Positions 1 to 8,721 of a stretch of 64,000 nucleotides of DNA are shown piece after piece. The translations under genes and the position numbers were made by a program. A model generated the notes under the pieces. It saw only the letters and a program-made list of their open reading frames with translations, made no database searches and was not told the DNA's origin. Numbering within the stretch: position 1 is the first letter of the stretch; each line of letters opens with the position of its first letter. The DNA is from Microbacterium sp. SL75 (GTDB taxonomy: Bacteria; Actinomycetota; Actinomycetes; Actinomycetales; Microbacteriaceae), in the NCBI RefSeq assembly GCF_026625865.1, contig NZ_CP113067.1, forward strand, positions 992,001 to 1,056,000, in the 5' to 3' direction.

Positions 1-1
1 T

Positions 2-982
2 CCCGAATCGATCGCGAGCATCACCAAGGTCGTCACGGCACTCGTCGTTCTCGATCGACTGCCGCTCGCCCCGGGAGAACAGGGCAAGAGCTACACCTTC
101 ACGCAGGCCGACAGCGCGGACTACTGGCAGTACCGGGCCCGCGGGGAGTCGTCGCTCGACGTTCCCGTCGACGGCAGCCTCACCCAGCTGCAGATGCTGC
201 AGGGCATGCTCATCGCCTCCGCCAACAACTACGCGCAGCGCCTGTCGACAGACCTCTTCGGGACGGATGCCGAGTTCGCGGCCGCCGCGACCCAGTACCT
301 CGCGGAGCGGGGCATCGAGGGCATCACGATCGTGAACCCCACCGGGATCGAAGCCGGCAACACCGCCACCCCGGCCGCGCTCATCGCACTGGCCGAGCGG
401 GCGCTCGCCAATCCCGTGATCGCCGAGATCGTGCGCACCCCGGAGCTGACCCTGCCCGGAGCCGGCACGTTCAAGAACGGCAACGCGCTGCTGGCCGACC
501 CCGGAGTGATCGGGGTGAAGACGGGCACGCTCGATGCGTGGAACCTGCTCACCGCGAAAGACATCACCGTCGGAACCGCCACCGTGCGCGCGTACGCCGC
601 CGTTCTCGGTCAGCCCGGGCCCGACAGCCGCAACCAGGCCGCGCGCGACCTCTTCGCCCGCATCGAGCAGGAACTGCAGCCGAAGCCCTCGGTGCCCGCC
701 GGGACGCTGGTCGGCAAGGCCGAGACGCTGTGGGGTCCCGACATCGATCTCGTGACGGAGTCCGACGCCACGGTCGTGCTGTGGAACGGCGGTGCGGCGC
801 AGACCTCCACGTCCTTCAGCCTCGGCGACACCACCACGGCGGGCTCGACCGTGGGGACGCTGACCGCGACCGGTCCCGTCGACGCCGACACGGTCGATGT
901 GAAGCTCACCGGCGACATCGACCCGCCGAGCCCCTGGTGGCGCCTCACCCACCCTCTCGACCTCTTCGGCCTGAACGACTGA
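2..982 (+). CDS. D-alanyl-D-alanine carboxypeptidase (penicillin-binding protein, S11 family), 5' end outside window
   Basis: Extracytoplasmic serine peptidase that trims the terminal D-Ala of peptidoglycan stem peptides. The reading frame is open from base 2, so the start and signal peptide lie upstream. All three active-site motifs of serine PBPs are visible: SxxK as SITK (bases 17-28), SxN as SAN (218-226) and KTG in GVKTGT (518-526). The C-terminal ~90 residues form a beta-rich extension ending in a PPSPWW segment, and no clear C-terminal membrane helix is seen. The stop lies 3 bp before the GntR gene, so the two may share a transcript. The family call is firm; the exact PBP subclass is not. 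Confidence 0.9.
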   Translation, partial: PESIASITKVVTALVVLDRLPLAPGEQGKSYTFTQADSADYWQYRARGESSLDVPVDGSLTQLQMLQGMLIASANNYAQRLSTDLFGTDAEFAAAATQYLAERGIEGITIVNPTGIEAGNTATPAALIALAERALANPVIAEIVRTPELTLPGAGTFKNGNALLADPGVIGVKTGTLDAWNLLTAKDITVGTATVRAYAAVLGQPGPDSRNQAARDLFARIEQELQPKPSVPAGTLVGKAETLWGPDIDLVTESDATVVLWNGGAAQTSTSFSLGDTTTAGSTVGTLTATGPVDADTVDVKLTGDIDPPSPWWRLTHPLDLFGLND

Positions 983-985
983 GCC

Positions 986-1342
986 ATGAGACTCTCCGTG
1001 GATGCCACCTCTTCGACGCCGCCGTTCGAGCAGGTACGGGCGCAGGTCATCGCGCAGATCGAGGCCGGCGAGCTCGTCGCGGGGACGCGGCTGCCGCCGG
1101 TGCGAGCGCTCGCGACCGAGCTCGGCCTCGCCGCCAACACGGTGGCGCGCACGTACCGGGAGCTCGAGGAGGCGGGGTACGTCGAAACCCGCGGTCGTGC
1201 AGGCACGTTCGTGAAGGGGGCCGATGCGGCCTCCGCTCGCGCCGCGGGTGCGGCGCGCACGTACGTCGAAACCGTGCGGCGCCTCGGGGTGTCGGCGGAC
1301 GACGCGGTCGAGCTCGTACGGGCGGCGCTGCGGGATCGGTGA
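986..1342 (+). CDS. GntR-family transcriptional regulator (short, YtrA-like)
   Basis: DNA-binding repressor-type protein of 118 residues. Residues ~10-75 form the GntR winged helix-turn-helix, including PPVRALATELG and ANTVARTYRELE. The remaining ~40 residues are a short helical dimerisation tail instead of a large effector domain, as in the YtrA subfamily. Such proteins usually control nearby transport or envelope genes; the target here is unknown. It starts 3 bp after the carboxypeptidase stop. The last ~22 codons (LGVSADDAVELVRAALRDR) are the first unit of a tandem repeat that runs on past the stop codon, so the present C-terminus may be a recent product of repeat instability. Confidence 0.88.
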   Translation: MRLSVDATSSTPPFEQVRAQVIAQIEAGELVAGTRLPPVRALATELGLAANTVARTYRELEEAGYVETRGRAGTFVKGADAASARAAGAARTYVETVRRLGVSADDAVELVRAALRDR

Positions 1343-1620
1343 GCGCGACCGATGCGCTGCGGTGCGCCGCCTCGGGGTGACGTCCGAGCGCGCGATCGAG
1401 CTCGTGCGGGCGGCGCTACGCGATCGGTGGGGGCGACAGACGTGCTGCGGTGCGACACGTCGGGGGACGTCCGAGAAGGCGATCGACCTTGTGCGGGCAG
1501 TGCTGCGCGATCGGTGGGGGCGACAGACGCACTGCGCTACGGCATCTGGGGGTGACGCCCGAGAAGGCGCTTGAGCTCGTGCGGGCGGTGCTGCGCAATC
1601 GGTGGGGGCCACGCGCCGTG
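1274..1620 (+). repeat. Tandem repeat of the GntR gene 3' end, four copies of ~88 bp
   Basis: Four imperfect head-to-tail copies begin at about 1274, 1362, 1450 and 1537 (periods 88, 88 and 87), with a possible fifth beginning at 1621. Copy 1 is the end of the GntR coding sequence, including its TGA. In copies 2-4 the equivalent position reads TGG. Each copy still encodes a recognisable helix such as IELVRAALRDRW or LELVRAVLRNRW, but because 88 is not a multiple of three each copy lies in a different frame. Copy 3 has lost one base. This fits slippage or unequal-crossover duplication of a gene end. Confidence 0.85.
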
Positions 1621-1940
1621 GTGCGGCGCTGGCTACGCGGAGCCGACGGTCGCTTTCGTACCCAGTGGCTGAATCCGTCGGAACGGCCAGTCACGCCCCG
1701 TCCGCCACCCGCTTTCACCCGGGGCGGTTGGGGTCGTCGGGGCCACCGATCGAGGCGCTCCCACGAGGTTGATGAGCCTGTCGTGAACACCAGTCGAGGC
1801 GGTCTACATCGCACGCTTCCTCGACCGCCCGGCCCGCTTCGCCGGACCACGCTCCTCCCCAGGCGGGCACCCCAAGAAGTTATCCCCATCTGGGATTTTC
1901 TAGACACTTCAATGTCGGAGGTCACCATTAGCATGCACAC
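1621..1940. other. Intergenic stretch before the HNH gene; possible leaderless promoter at its end
   Basis: No open frame here has coding character or a homologue I recognise. The last part is less GC-rich than its surroundings. It contains TAGCAT at 1929-1934, six bases before the ATG of the DUF222-HNH gene, which matches the -10 spacing of leaderless actinobacterial mRNAs. No convincing -35 was found. The rest shows nothing identifiable. Confidence 0.4.
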
Positions 1941-3281
1941 ATGCGCGATTACACCTCTCCGACGAACCCCGGCAGGCCACGCCTCCTGTCGACCCTCGTC
2001 GACGAGGTCCGACGCGCCAGCGCCGCAGTCGCCCACGCCGAAGCAGCCCGCACCCGCGCCCTCGCCGAAGCCGGTCACCTCGCCCTCGACGTGATGGCAG
2101 GCCTCTGCGCGTCTTCCCGCGCCGCAGAGCTCGCCCTGCGAGAGGTGGCATCCGAGATCGCCGCGGCAGAGAACATCTCCGACCGCACCGTGCAGACCCA
2201 GATCGGTCGCGCCATGGCCCTCGTCGACGCCTACCCCGAGACGCTCTCCGCCTGGGAAGGCGGGGTCCTCACCCGTGCCCACGTGGGGGTGATCCTCGAC
2301 ATCGGCTCCCCTCTCCCGGTCGACGTACGGGCTGAGTTCGATGCGCTCGCGGTCACCACCGCCGAGGGTCTCAGTCCGGGCCGGCTGCGGTCGCGCCTCG
2401 CCGTCCTCGCCGAGCGACTGCATCCCACCACCCTCACTGAACGCCACCGCCGCGGCCGCGACACCCGTTGCGTGCGCATCACCACCGGGCACGACGGGAT
2501 GTCGGACCTCGTCGCGACCCTTCCCACGGTCCTGGCGGTCGGTATCTACGACCGACTCACCCACCAGGCCCGCGCCCTGATCGACCACCGCCTCGACGGC
2601 CCCGACGCGTCAGCCGATGAGCGCACGACCGCGCAGCTACGGGCCGACATCCTCGCCGACCTGCTCCTCACCGGCTCCCCCGGAGCCGACCCCACCCGCA
2701 CCGACGACGGCCCCGGCACCCTCGGCGCCATCCGCGCCCGCGTGCAAGTCATCGTGCCCGCGCTGACGATGTTGACGCCCGACCGCGAGAACCACGACCC
2801 CGCCGAGCTCATCGGACATGGCCCCATCGACGCCGAAACAGCCCGAACCTTGGCTGATGCCACCACCGCCCCCTGGGACCGGGTCGTCACTCATCCGATC
2901 ACCGGGGCGGTCCTGCACACCGACACCTACCAGCGCACCACCGCCCTAGACCGTCACGTCCGCGCCCGCGACCGCCACTGCCGTTGGCCCGGCTGCACCG
3001 TCCCCGCCATCCGCTGCGAAGTCGACCACACCCGCGACTACGCGCTCGGCGGCCCCACCGACGTCGCCAATCTCGCCCACCTCTGCCAACGCCACCACAC
3101 CCAGAAGCAGTTCACCCGGTGGACCGTGACACAGCATCCCGGCGGGATTCTCCACTGGACCAGCCCGACCGGTCGCACGTACGCCGACGAGCCCCTCCCC
3201 TATTCCCCCGCCGTCCGATTCCTCCCCGATGACCCGCCCCCACCCGACCCCGACGATGACGGGATGCCCCCACCTTTCTGA
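1941..3281 (+). CDS. DUF222 and HNH endonuclease domain protein (13E12 type)
   Basis: Protein of 446 residues: an N-terminal helical DUF222 region (about residues 10-300), then an HNH nuclease fold near residues 335-395. The HNH zinc/metal motif is complete: C347 and C352 (CRWPGC), D362-H363, C382, and H385-H386 in CQRHH. A Pro/Asp-rich tail ends the protein. The family is abundant and multi-copy in Actinobacteria (the 13E12 repeat family of mycobacteria) and often marks rearranged sites; its biological role is unsettled. Here it lies between a repeat-bearing gene end and a 5'-truncated SDR, consistent with insertion or rearrangement. TAGCAT six bases upstream suggests a leaderless start at this ATG. 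Confidence 0.9.
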   Translation: MRDYTSPTNPGRPRLLSTLVDEVRRASAAVAHAEAARTRALAEAGHLALDVMAGLCASSRAAELALREVASEIAAAENISDRTVQTQIGRAMALVDAYPETLSAWEGGVLTRAHVGVILDIGSPLPVDVRAEFDALAVTTAEGLSPGRLRSRLAVLAERLHPTTLTERHRRGRDTRCVRITTGHDGMSDLVATLPTVLAVGIYDRLTHQARALIDHRLDGPDASADERTTAQLRADILADLLLTGSPGADPTRTDDGPGTLGAIRARVQVIVPALTMLTPDRENHDPAELIGHGPIDAETARTLADATTAPWDRVVTHPITGAVLHTDTYQRTTALDRHVRARDRHCRWPGCTVPAIRCEVDHTRDYALGGPTDVANLAHLCQRHHTQKQFTRWTVTQHPGGILHWTSPTGRTYADEPLPYSPAVRFLPDDPPPPDPDDDGMPPPF

Positions 3282-3291
3282 CGCGTAGGCG

Positions 3292-3759
3292 TTGGTTCTG
3301 AGCCACGCTCACGACATCGAATCCGGCATTCTCAACACCACTGCCGAGAGTCTCGATCGCCATACCGCAGTGAACGCCCGCGCGTCTCTCCTGATGATCG
3401 CCGCGTTCGCCCGACAGGTCGACGCCACCGGTGGCGCGATCGTCGCTTTCACGAGCGATCACACCACCGGCAATCTGCCCTACGGCGCCTCGAAAGGGGC
3501 TCTCGATCGGATCGTCATCTCGGCCGCACGCGAACTCGGGCCGCGCCGCATCTCCGCCAATGTCGTCAATCCGGGCCCCATAGACACCGGATGGATGGAC
3601 GACACCACGCGCGACGCAATGCCCGCACACCATCCTCTGGGTCGACTCGGGACGCCCCGCGACATCGCGGGCATCACAACCTTCCTCCTCTCCGACGAGG
3701 GTCGCTGGGTCAGCGGTCAGCTGCTGCACGCGGACGGCGGGTTTTCCGCACGCTATTGA
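3292..3759 (+). pseudogene. 5'-truncated short-chain dehydrogenase/reductase
   Basis: The frame encodes 155 residues that match only the second half of a ~250-residue SDR. The catalytic YxxxK is present (YGASKGALD), as are the NPGPIDTGW segment and the C-terminal GQLLHADGGF motif. The N-terminal Rossmann half with its GxxxGxG NAD(P)-binding loop is absent. An in-frame TAG at 3286-3288 lies just before the only possible start (TTG at 3292), and the DUF222-HNH gene ends 10 bp upstream. The cofactor site is missing, so the product is unlikely to be an active oxidoreductase. I read it as a gene remnant left by the rearrangement that placed the HNH gene here. Confidence 0.8.
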
Positions 3760-4020
3760 CGGCGTCGAGCGCCCACTCCCGGGGCGTGGCATGCACGGAG
3801 GAACCGCTGCTCCCTGGGGGAGCAGGCCTGAGATACCGCGGGTACTGGGGTCAAGGTTGACGCCCTACTCGACCGGCCCCGTGAGGGTGTCGGCGGTTGT
3901 GGATAACCGGTTTGCGCACATCGGCCCATGCGCCATCATGGAGTCGTAAGCGAAACCGGGGGGCGACGCTCTCGCCAGTGGTCGGGCCCCGTTCGTGCCA
4001 CGCGCGAGAGGAACCTGGAC

Positions 4021-4422
4021 ATGGTCGGAATGATCCGAGTCGACGACGGGGTGAGCGACTACCACGTCTCACGTATCCGACAGGCGAGCGACGACCTGCC
4101 CAACGATGCGGCGATCACAGTCGTTCACGGCAATCGCGAAGAGGACGCTCCCGAGGCGTACACGAAGAAACTCGAGGGGGTTGCGGCGGAAATCGCGGCA
4201 CGAGTACAGGAAGTCCGTGAGTTCGCCCTGCGCAACGCCGACGCGCTCGCGCAGGCGGTCTCCCTGCTCCGCGAGCGAGATCAGATCAGCGCCGGTGAAG
4301 CTCGAAGCGCTGCTGCGCTCATCGACGACATCGCCAACGGAACGACTCCGGCGGTGTCGTCGACACCAGTCCCCGCTCCTTCCGGCGACGCCGCTGCCGC
4401 GCGGTCAGGGTTCGGCGGATGA
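4021..4422 (+). CDS. Small helical protein of a type VII secretion locus
   Basis: The product is 133 residues. I chose the ATG at 4021 because a GAGAGG ribosome site lies about 9 bases upstream; the frame is open further 5' without coding character. Residues ~45-105 form long amphipathic helices (AAEIAARVQEVREFALRNAD and following) like those of small T7SS (ESX) substrates or chaperones. The tail is Pro/Ser/Ala-rich, and there is no signal peptide. Its stop overlaps the mycosin start (ATGA), so the two are co-translated. The role in T7SS is inferred from this coupling and the helical make-up; I do not recognise a named family. Confidence 0.6.
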   Translation: MVGMIRVDDGVSDYHVSRIRQASDDLPNDAAITVVHGNREEDAPEAYTKKLEGVAAEIAARVQEVREFALRNADALAQAVSLLRERDQISAGEARSAAALIDDIANGTTPAVSSTPVPAPSGDAAAARSGFGG

Positions 4423-5753
4423 AGCACCACGGGAGAACTCGCGTGATGGCGGGCCTCGGTATCGCCGCTGTGGCGATGCTCCTCGCCTCAGCTCCCGCGG
4501 AGCCCGCGACCGCAACGGATACCGGTGAATGGTGGTATGAAGCGTACGGTGTTGCAGCCATCCACAACGAGGGATGGACGGGCGCCGGCGTGAAGATCGC
4601 GGTGATCGACAGCAACATCAACCCTGACCTCCCCGTCTTCGCAGGTCGCAATCTGAAGGTCGACCCTCGCCCGCTCTGCGCCGAGGTTTCCTCACCGACC
4701 ACGACAGAACGCACCGTGGGGGCCGGACACGGCGCGACCGTGGTTGCGCAGATCATCGGTAGCGGACAAGGACCCGGCGGCATTCGCGGGATCGCGCCCG
4801 ATGCCGAGGTGACGTTCTACAGCCTCGGAACGCAGACGGACGAAGAGCCCTGCACGGCCGCCGAGTACGGTGACCAGCTCACCGCCGTCGCGCTCGGCGT
4901 ACAGCGCGCCCTCGACGACGGCGCAGATATCATCACGACCTCGGTCGCCGGGGGGAAGGAGCCAGGAGACTCGGACGTGATAGCGAACGCCATCGCAAAG
5001 GGCGTCGCCGTGGTCGCATCGGGCCCCAACCCCACCACGCGAGACCTCGCCGGACTCCGCGAGTATCAAGGCGTGATCGTCGCATCGGCGGTAGACGAGG
5101 CGGGCCAACTGAACACCTATGACGACGGCCGCTCGCTGGTCTATCCGCGCACCGCCGTGGTCGCACCGGGGGTGGGTCTCACCACAGTGGGTAGCGCGAG
5201 CGGCGGCTGGGACAGCGCCGGGCGAGGATCAGGATCATCCTTCGCCGCGCCTCTCGTCGCGGGAGCTCTCGCCCTGGCAGAGCAGCGCTCGCCTCAAGCC
5301 ACGTCCAACCAATTGGTACAGGCGTTGCTCCGCAATACCGGCAAAGAACCGCATGAATTGTCGGATGACCGGACCAGTGGTTACGGCTTCGGCTTGGCGT
5401 GGCCGGCCAATATCGTCGGAGTGGATGCCACGACATACCCCGACGACAACCTGCTGGTCGGACGAGTCGAGGCGGCTCCGACCGCCGCGCAGATCGAGCA
5501 GGCCGCCGCACGGGGCTCCGCATATCCCCCGGTGGCCGAACCCTCGGTGACCTCTCCGACAGAGGTCCATCCCCGTTCCGACGACGACCCGACGAGTAGT
5601 CCGGCGGGACCGGACATCACGCTGATCGCCGTCTTGAGCGCGCTCGGCTTGATCGTCATCGCAGCCGGGGCGCTAGTCGCCATCACCGTGACTCGGAGGA
5701 GTCGGACGAGACGTGTCGCGCAGGACACCCGAGAGAGAGTTGAGCACCCGTGA
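4419..5753 (+). CDS. Type VII secretion-associated serine protease, mycosin (S8 subtilisin family)
   Basis: Membrane-anchored subtilisin-like protease of T7SS loci, thought to sit outside the membrane and support the secretion machine. The protein has 444 residues. A hydrophobic signal sequence lies at about 9-30. The catalytic triad is D64 (AVIDSN), H104 (GAGHGATV) and S274 (GSGSSFAAP), with N204 as likely oxyanion residue (SGPNPT). A proline/serine linker precedes one C-terminal membrane helix (about 400-424) followed by RRSRTRR, the usual mycosin layout. It overlaps both neighbours by 4 bp. No EccB/C/D/E membrane-complex genes are in the window, so the machine itself must be encoded elsewhere. 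Confidence 0.9.
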   Translation: MKHHGRTRVMAGLGIAAVAMLLASAPAEPATATDTGEWWYEAYGVAAIHNEGWTGAGVKIAVIDSNINPDLPVFAGRNLKVDPRPLCAEVSSPTTTERTVGAGHGATVVAQIIGSGQGPGGIRGIAPDAEVTFYSLGTQTDEEPCTAAEYGDQLTAVALGVQRALDDGADIITTSVAGGKEPGDSDVIANAIAKGVAVVASGPNPTTRDLAGLREYQGVIVASAVDEAGQLNTYDDGRSLVYPRTAVVAPGVGLTTVGSASGGWDSAGRGSGSSFAAPLVAGALALAEQRSPQATSNQLVQALLRNTGKEPHELSDDRTSGYGFGLAWPANIVGVDATTYPDDNLLVGRVEAAPTAAQIEQAAARGSAYPPVAEPSVTSPTEVHPRSDDDPTSSPAGPDITLIAVLSALGLIVIAAGALVAITVTRRSRTRRVAQDTRERVEHP

Positions 5754-7115
5754 CCGGTCGGTACGAGCAGGCGTTGATCAATCTCGCCGAAGGTGGAGCA
5801 CCATTCGACGTGCCCGCGACGCGAGACCTCATCGAAAAGTTGAGGCTCGCTCCGAGAGGTTGTCTCGGGCGCCGCTGAGCTGCCGGGCATCGACGGCGAG
5901 GCCGCCGGGGCAGCGAAAGCAAAGTTCGACGCGGCGGCGGAGACGATCGGGCAGCAGATCGCGTATCTCGAGGGAACTCTCGACGATGCCCTCCGCTTGG
6001 CGAACGGGCTGCGGGACGCAGCACGCGAGAAGCTTTCGGCGTTGCCAGCCGGGAGCTTGTCGGGCGGCCAGGAGACCGTCGTCCGTTCTGCCGCGGTGGG
6101 GACGACGCTGTTTCTCGGGCCCATCTCGCTGCTGGCTGGCGAGGGAGCGGTGCAGGCCTTCAACGCCTACCTCGCGCAACAACGCGAGCAACAGGCGCAA
6201 GGTGACTTCACCACCATCAGCCAAACTCTGAACGGCATGTCGCCACCGACGCCGCCGCCGCCGCCGGCCGCGCTTTCCAGCGACGGCGGGCGATCGGTCG
6301 AGCTTGAGGAGGGCCCTGCCGGTACGGGCACGACCAATTCCGGCCAGCGGCCATTCCGCGGCGGTGACCGAAGTGGAAACGAGAGTGTCCCCGTCCCTCG
6401 TGGCCCCGCGCCCGTCGAAGACGCTGCCACGCCCGGCCCCCCGCCGGCGCATCTCGTCCCCTCTCCCGACGCCCCCCGTGGCCCCGGCATCGACCTCGGA
6501 CAGGTCCCCCCGCACTACACCCCGCCCACGCCGGACGGCTCCATCTCCGGCATCGGCACCCTCCCCGGACACATCTCCGGCCCCGGCTCGATCGGCGGTT
6601 CCTTCCCCGGTGGTGGCATCTCCGGCGGAGGCGCAGGCCTCGGCTCGGGCCTCTCGGCGGGACTGATCGCAGGGGGCGGTGGCGCCGCTGCGTTGAGCCG
6701 GTTGAGCTCGGGAACGGGCTCGAGTACCGCGGCCGCCGGACGCACGATCAGCGGCAGCGGAGGCCTCCTGGGCAAGAGCGGGGCCTCGGCCACCGGTGCC
6801 GGACTCGGCGGACGCTCGGGCACCGGCTCCCTGGGCGGAGGTGCGACGGGCGGCACCGGCACACCCGGAACCGGCGCGAACGCCGCCGCGGCCGGAGGCC
6901 GCGGAGCCGCAACCCCAACCGGCGCCGGTGGAACGGGCGGCGGCACGGCCGGCGCCGCCGGCAGCCGGGGCGCCGGAGGCATGGGCTCGGGCTCCCGGTC
7001 CGACCGCCGCGACGAGCGACGCGGTCTCGGCGGCCCCATCGCGCCACGCCTCGAGGACGACGAAGAAACCGCACCGCGTTCCGAGAACGCCGCGGCGGGT
7101 TCACGCGACGACTGA
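5750..7115 (+). pseudogene. T7SS-linked protein with Gly/Ala-rich tail, apparent +1 frameshift near 5850
   Basis: A GTG at 5750 overlaps the mycosin stop and follows GAGAGAG. It opens a coding-like frame (GRYEQALINLAEGG...RDLIEKLRL) that hits TGA at 5876. The same protein clearly continues one base further along from about 5853 (AELPGIDGEAAGAAKAKF...) to 7115. Removing one base gives exactly 454 residues: an N-terminal helical domain (about 1-155), then a proline-rich stretch and ~270 residues of Gly/Ala/Ser-rich low complexity with an acidic end. The layout recalls secreted ESX/PPE-like proteins. The lesion may be a real mutation or a sequencing error; if real, a shorter product could start at TTG 5997. 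Confidence 0.65.
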
Positions 7116-7159
7116 GGACCGGCATCCGGAGGCCGACGACCTGCTAGCGTGCCAGGCAG

Positions 7160-7231
7160 TGACACGGGGTGCCCGCCAGGGCTGAGAACACACCCGTCGA
7201 ACCTGATCTAGTTCGTACTAGCGAAGGGATG
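7160..7231 (+). promoter_or_regulatory. TPP (thi-box) riboswitch
   Basis: The conserved TPP aptamer elements appear in order: ACGGGGTGCCC with CAGGGCTGAGA (7163-7189), an ACACACCCG arm, the CGAACCTGATC core (7198-7208), and GTACTAGCGAAGGGA (7215-7229). It directly precedes thiM. The 3' conserved GCGAAGGGA also acts as the ribosome-binding site for the ATG at 7238, nine bases on, so TPP binding probably blocks translation initiation. Confidence 0.95.
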
Positions 7232-7237
7232 TCGCGA

Positions 7238-8047
7238 ATGGTCGTTCGCACGTCGTCGTCTCCATCCACCCCCACCGAAGCGCTGCGCTCACTCCGCGAG
7301 GCCGCGCCGCTCACGCAGTGCATCACCAACGCGGTGGTGACGAACTTCACCGCCAACGCACTCCTGGCTCTCGGCGCCTCGCCCGCGATGTGCGACATCC
7401 CCGGAGAGGCCGGGATGTTCGCCGGGATCTCCGGCGGAGTTCTCGTCAACCTCGGGACCCCCACGAGCGAGCAGAGGGATGCCGCCCGAGAGGCCGTCAC
7501 CGCGGGAACACCCTGGGTCCTCGACCCGGTCGCCGTCGGCGCCCTGCCCGTGCGCACCGCCCTCGCACACGAGCTGCTCGACGCGCACCCGGAGATCGTC
7601 CGCGGGAACGCATCCGAGATCCTCGCCCTCGCGGGAACCGGCTCCGGCGGCCGCGGGGTCGACGCCACCGACTCCGCCGAAGACGCCCTCGACGCCGCAC
7701 GCTCCCTCGCGATCCGCACCGGCGGCACCGTCGCCGTCTCGGGAGAGACCGACCTCATCGTGGATGCCACCCGCACGGCGCGCGTGAGCGGCGGCAGCGC
7801 CCTGCTGACGAAGGTCACCGGCGGAGGCTGCGCCCTCGGCGCCGCGATGGCGAGCCTGCTCGCCGTCACCCCCGCGTTCGACGCGGCTCTCACCGCCAGC
7901 GTGATCTGGGCCGTGGCGTCGGAGCGGGCGGCATCCCGAACGAGAGGGCCGGGGTCGTTCGCGGTGGCCTTCCTCGACGAGCTCGCCGAGATCGAGCCCG
8001 CCGACCTCGACGGACGCGTCCGCGTCGACACCGAGGTCACGCGATGA
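7238..8047 (+). CDS. thiM: Hydroxyethylthiazole kinase
   Basis: ATP-dependent kinase of the thiazole salvage branch of thiamine synthesis; it makes HET-phosphate for ThiE. The protein has 269 residues, normal for ThiM. Visible family motifs are [17 protein letters not shown] near residue 24, [30 protein letters not shown], and the phosphate-binding GGCALGAA near 195. I chose ATG 7238 because the riboswitch's AGGGA gives proper spacing; in-frame upstream starts fall inside the aptamer. It is the first gene of thiM-thiE-thiD/tenA, with the next start overlapping its stop (ATGA). Confidence 0.95.
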   Translation: MVVRTSSSPSTPTEALRSLREAAPLTQCITNAVVTNFTANALLALGASPAMCDIPGEAGMFAGISGGVLVNLGTPTSEQRDAAREAVTAGTPWVLDPVAVGALPVRTALAHELLDAHPEIVRGNASEILALAGTGSGGRGVDATDSAEDALDAARSLAIRTGGTVAVSGETDLIVDATRTARVSGGSALLTKVTGGGCALGAAMASLLAVTPAFDAALTASVIWAVASERAASRTRGPGSFAVAFLDELAEIEPADLDGRVRVDTEVTR

Positions 8048-8721
8048 CCGCCGACCTGTCCCTTCACCTCGTCACCGATCACCGTGTGCCGTTCGCGCGC
8101 CTGCGCGACATCGTCGACGAGGCCGTCACCGCGGGCGTGAGCGTGGTGCAACTGCGCGACAAGGTCGCGAGCGGCGGAGAACTGTTCGCCCGCACCCTCG
8201 ACCTCGCCGACGTCATCTCGGGACGCTGCACGTTCGTCGTCGACGATCGCCTCGACGTCGTCCTCGCCGCGCGCGAGCGCCTGGGCCAAAAGCCCGGCAC
8301 CCGCGGAGCCGGCGCCCGGGTGGACGGCATCCATCTCGGCCAGAGCGACCTCCCCGTCGACGCCGCGCGCTCCCTGCTCGGCCCCGACGCCCTCATCGGA
8401 TGGACGGCGAACACCCCGGCGCACCTCGCGACGGCCGAGGCGTTCCTTCGCGGAACCGTCGACTACCTCGGCGTCGGCGTCATTCGGGCGACGACGACGA
8501 AACCCGATCATCCGCGACCGCTCGGCATCGACGGGTTCGGCGAGCTCGCGGCATCCACTTCCCTCTCGTGCGTCGCGATCGGGGGGATCGGCCTCGACGA
8601 CGTCACCGCCCTCCGCCGCTCGGGCGCTGCGGGCGTCGCGGTGGTCTCCCTGCTGAGCGAGGACGACCACCCGGGCGGAGTCGTCCGGGATCTCCGCGCC
8701 GCGTGGGAGGAAGGAGCGTGA
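8044..8721 (+). CDS. thiE: Thiamine-phosphate synthase
   Basis: TIM-barrel enzyme joining HMP-diphosphate and HET-phosphate to give thiamine monophosphate. The 225 residues show the ThiE signatures VVQLRDK (pyrophosphate/substrate lysine), [38 protein letters not shown] and [10 protein letters not shown]. The start is set by the 4-bp overlap with thiM; the frame stays open upstream without coding meaning. Its GTGA overlap with thiD implies translational coupling, under the upstream TPP riboswitch. Confidence 0.95.
   Translation: MTADLSLHLVTDHRVPFARLRDIVDEAVTAGVSVVQLRDKVASGGELFARTLDLADVISGRCTFVVDDRLDVVLAARERLGQKPGTRGAGARVDGIHLGQSDLPVDAARSLLGPDALIGWTANTPAHLATAEAFLRGTVDYLGVGVIRATTTKPDHPRPLGIDGFGELAASTSLSCVAIGGIGLDDVTALRRSGAAGVAVVSLLSEDDHPGGVVRDLRAAWEEGA

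Noticed and set aside
1274..1620. CRISPR-like array
   Set aside because: The 88-bp units are contiguous with no unique spacers and derive from a coding sequence; no cas genes are near.
5840..5880. Programmed ribosomal frameshift in the T7SS Gly-rich gene
   Set aside because: No slippery heptamer or following pseudoknot is evident, and two unrelated genes show the same kind of single extra base. Mutation or sequence error is simpler.
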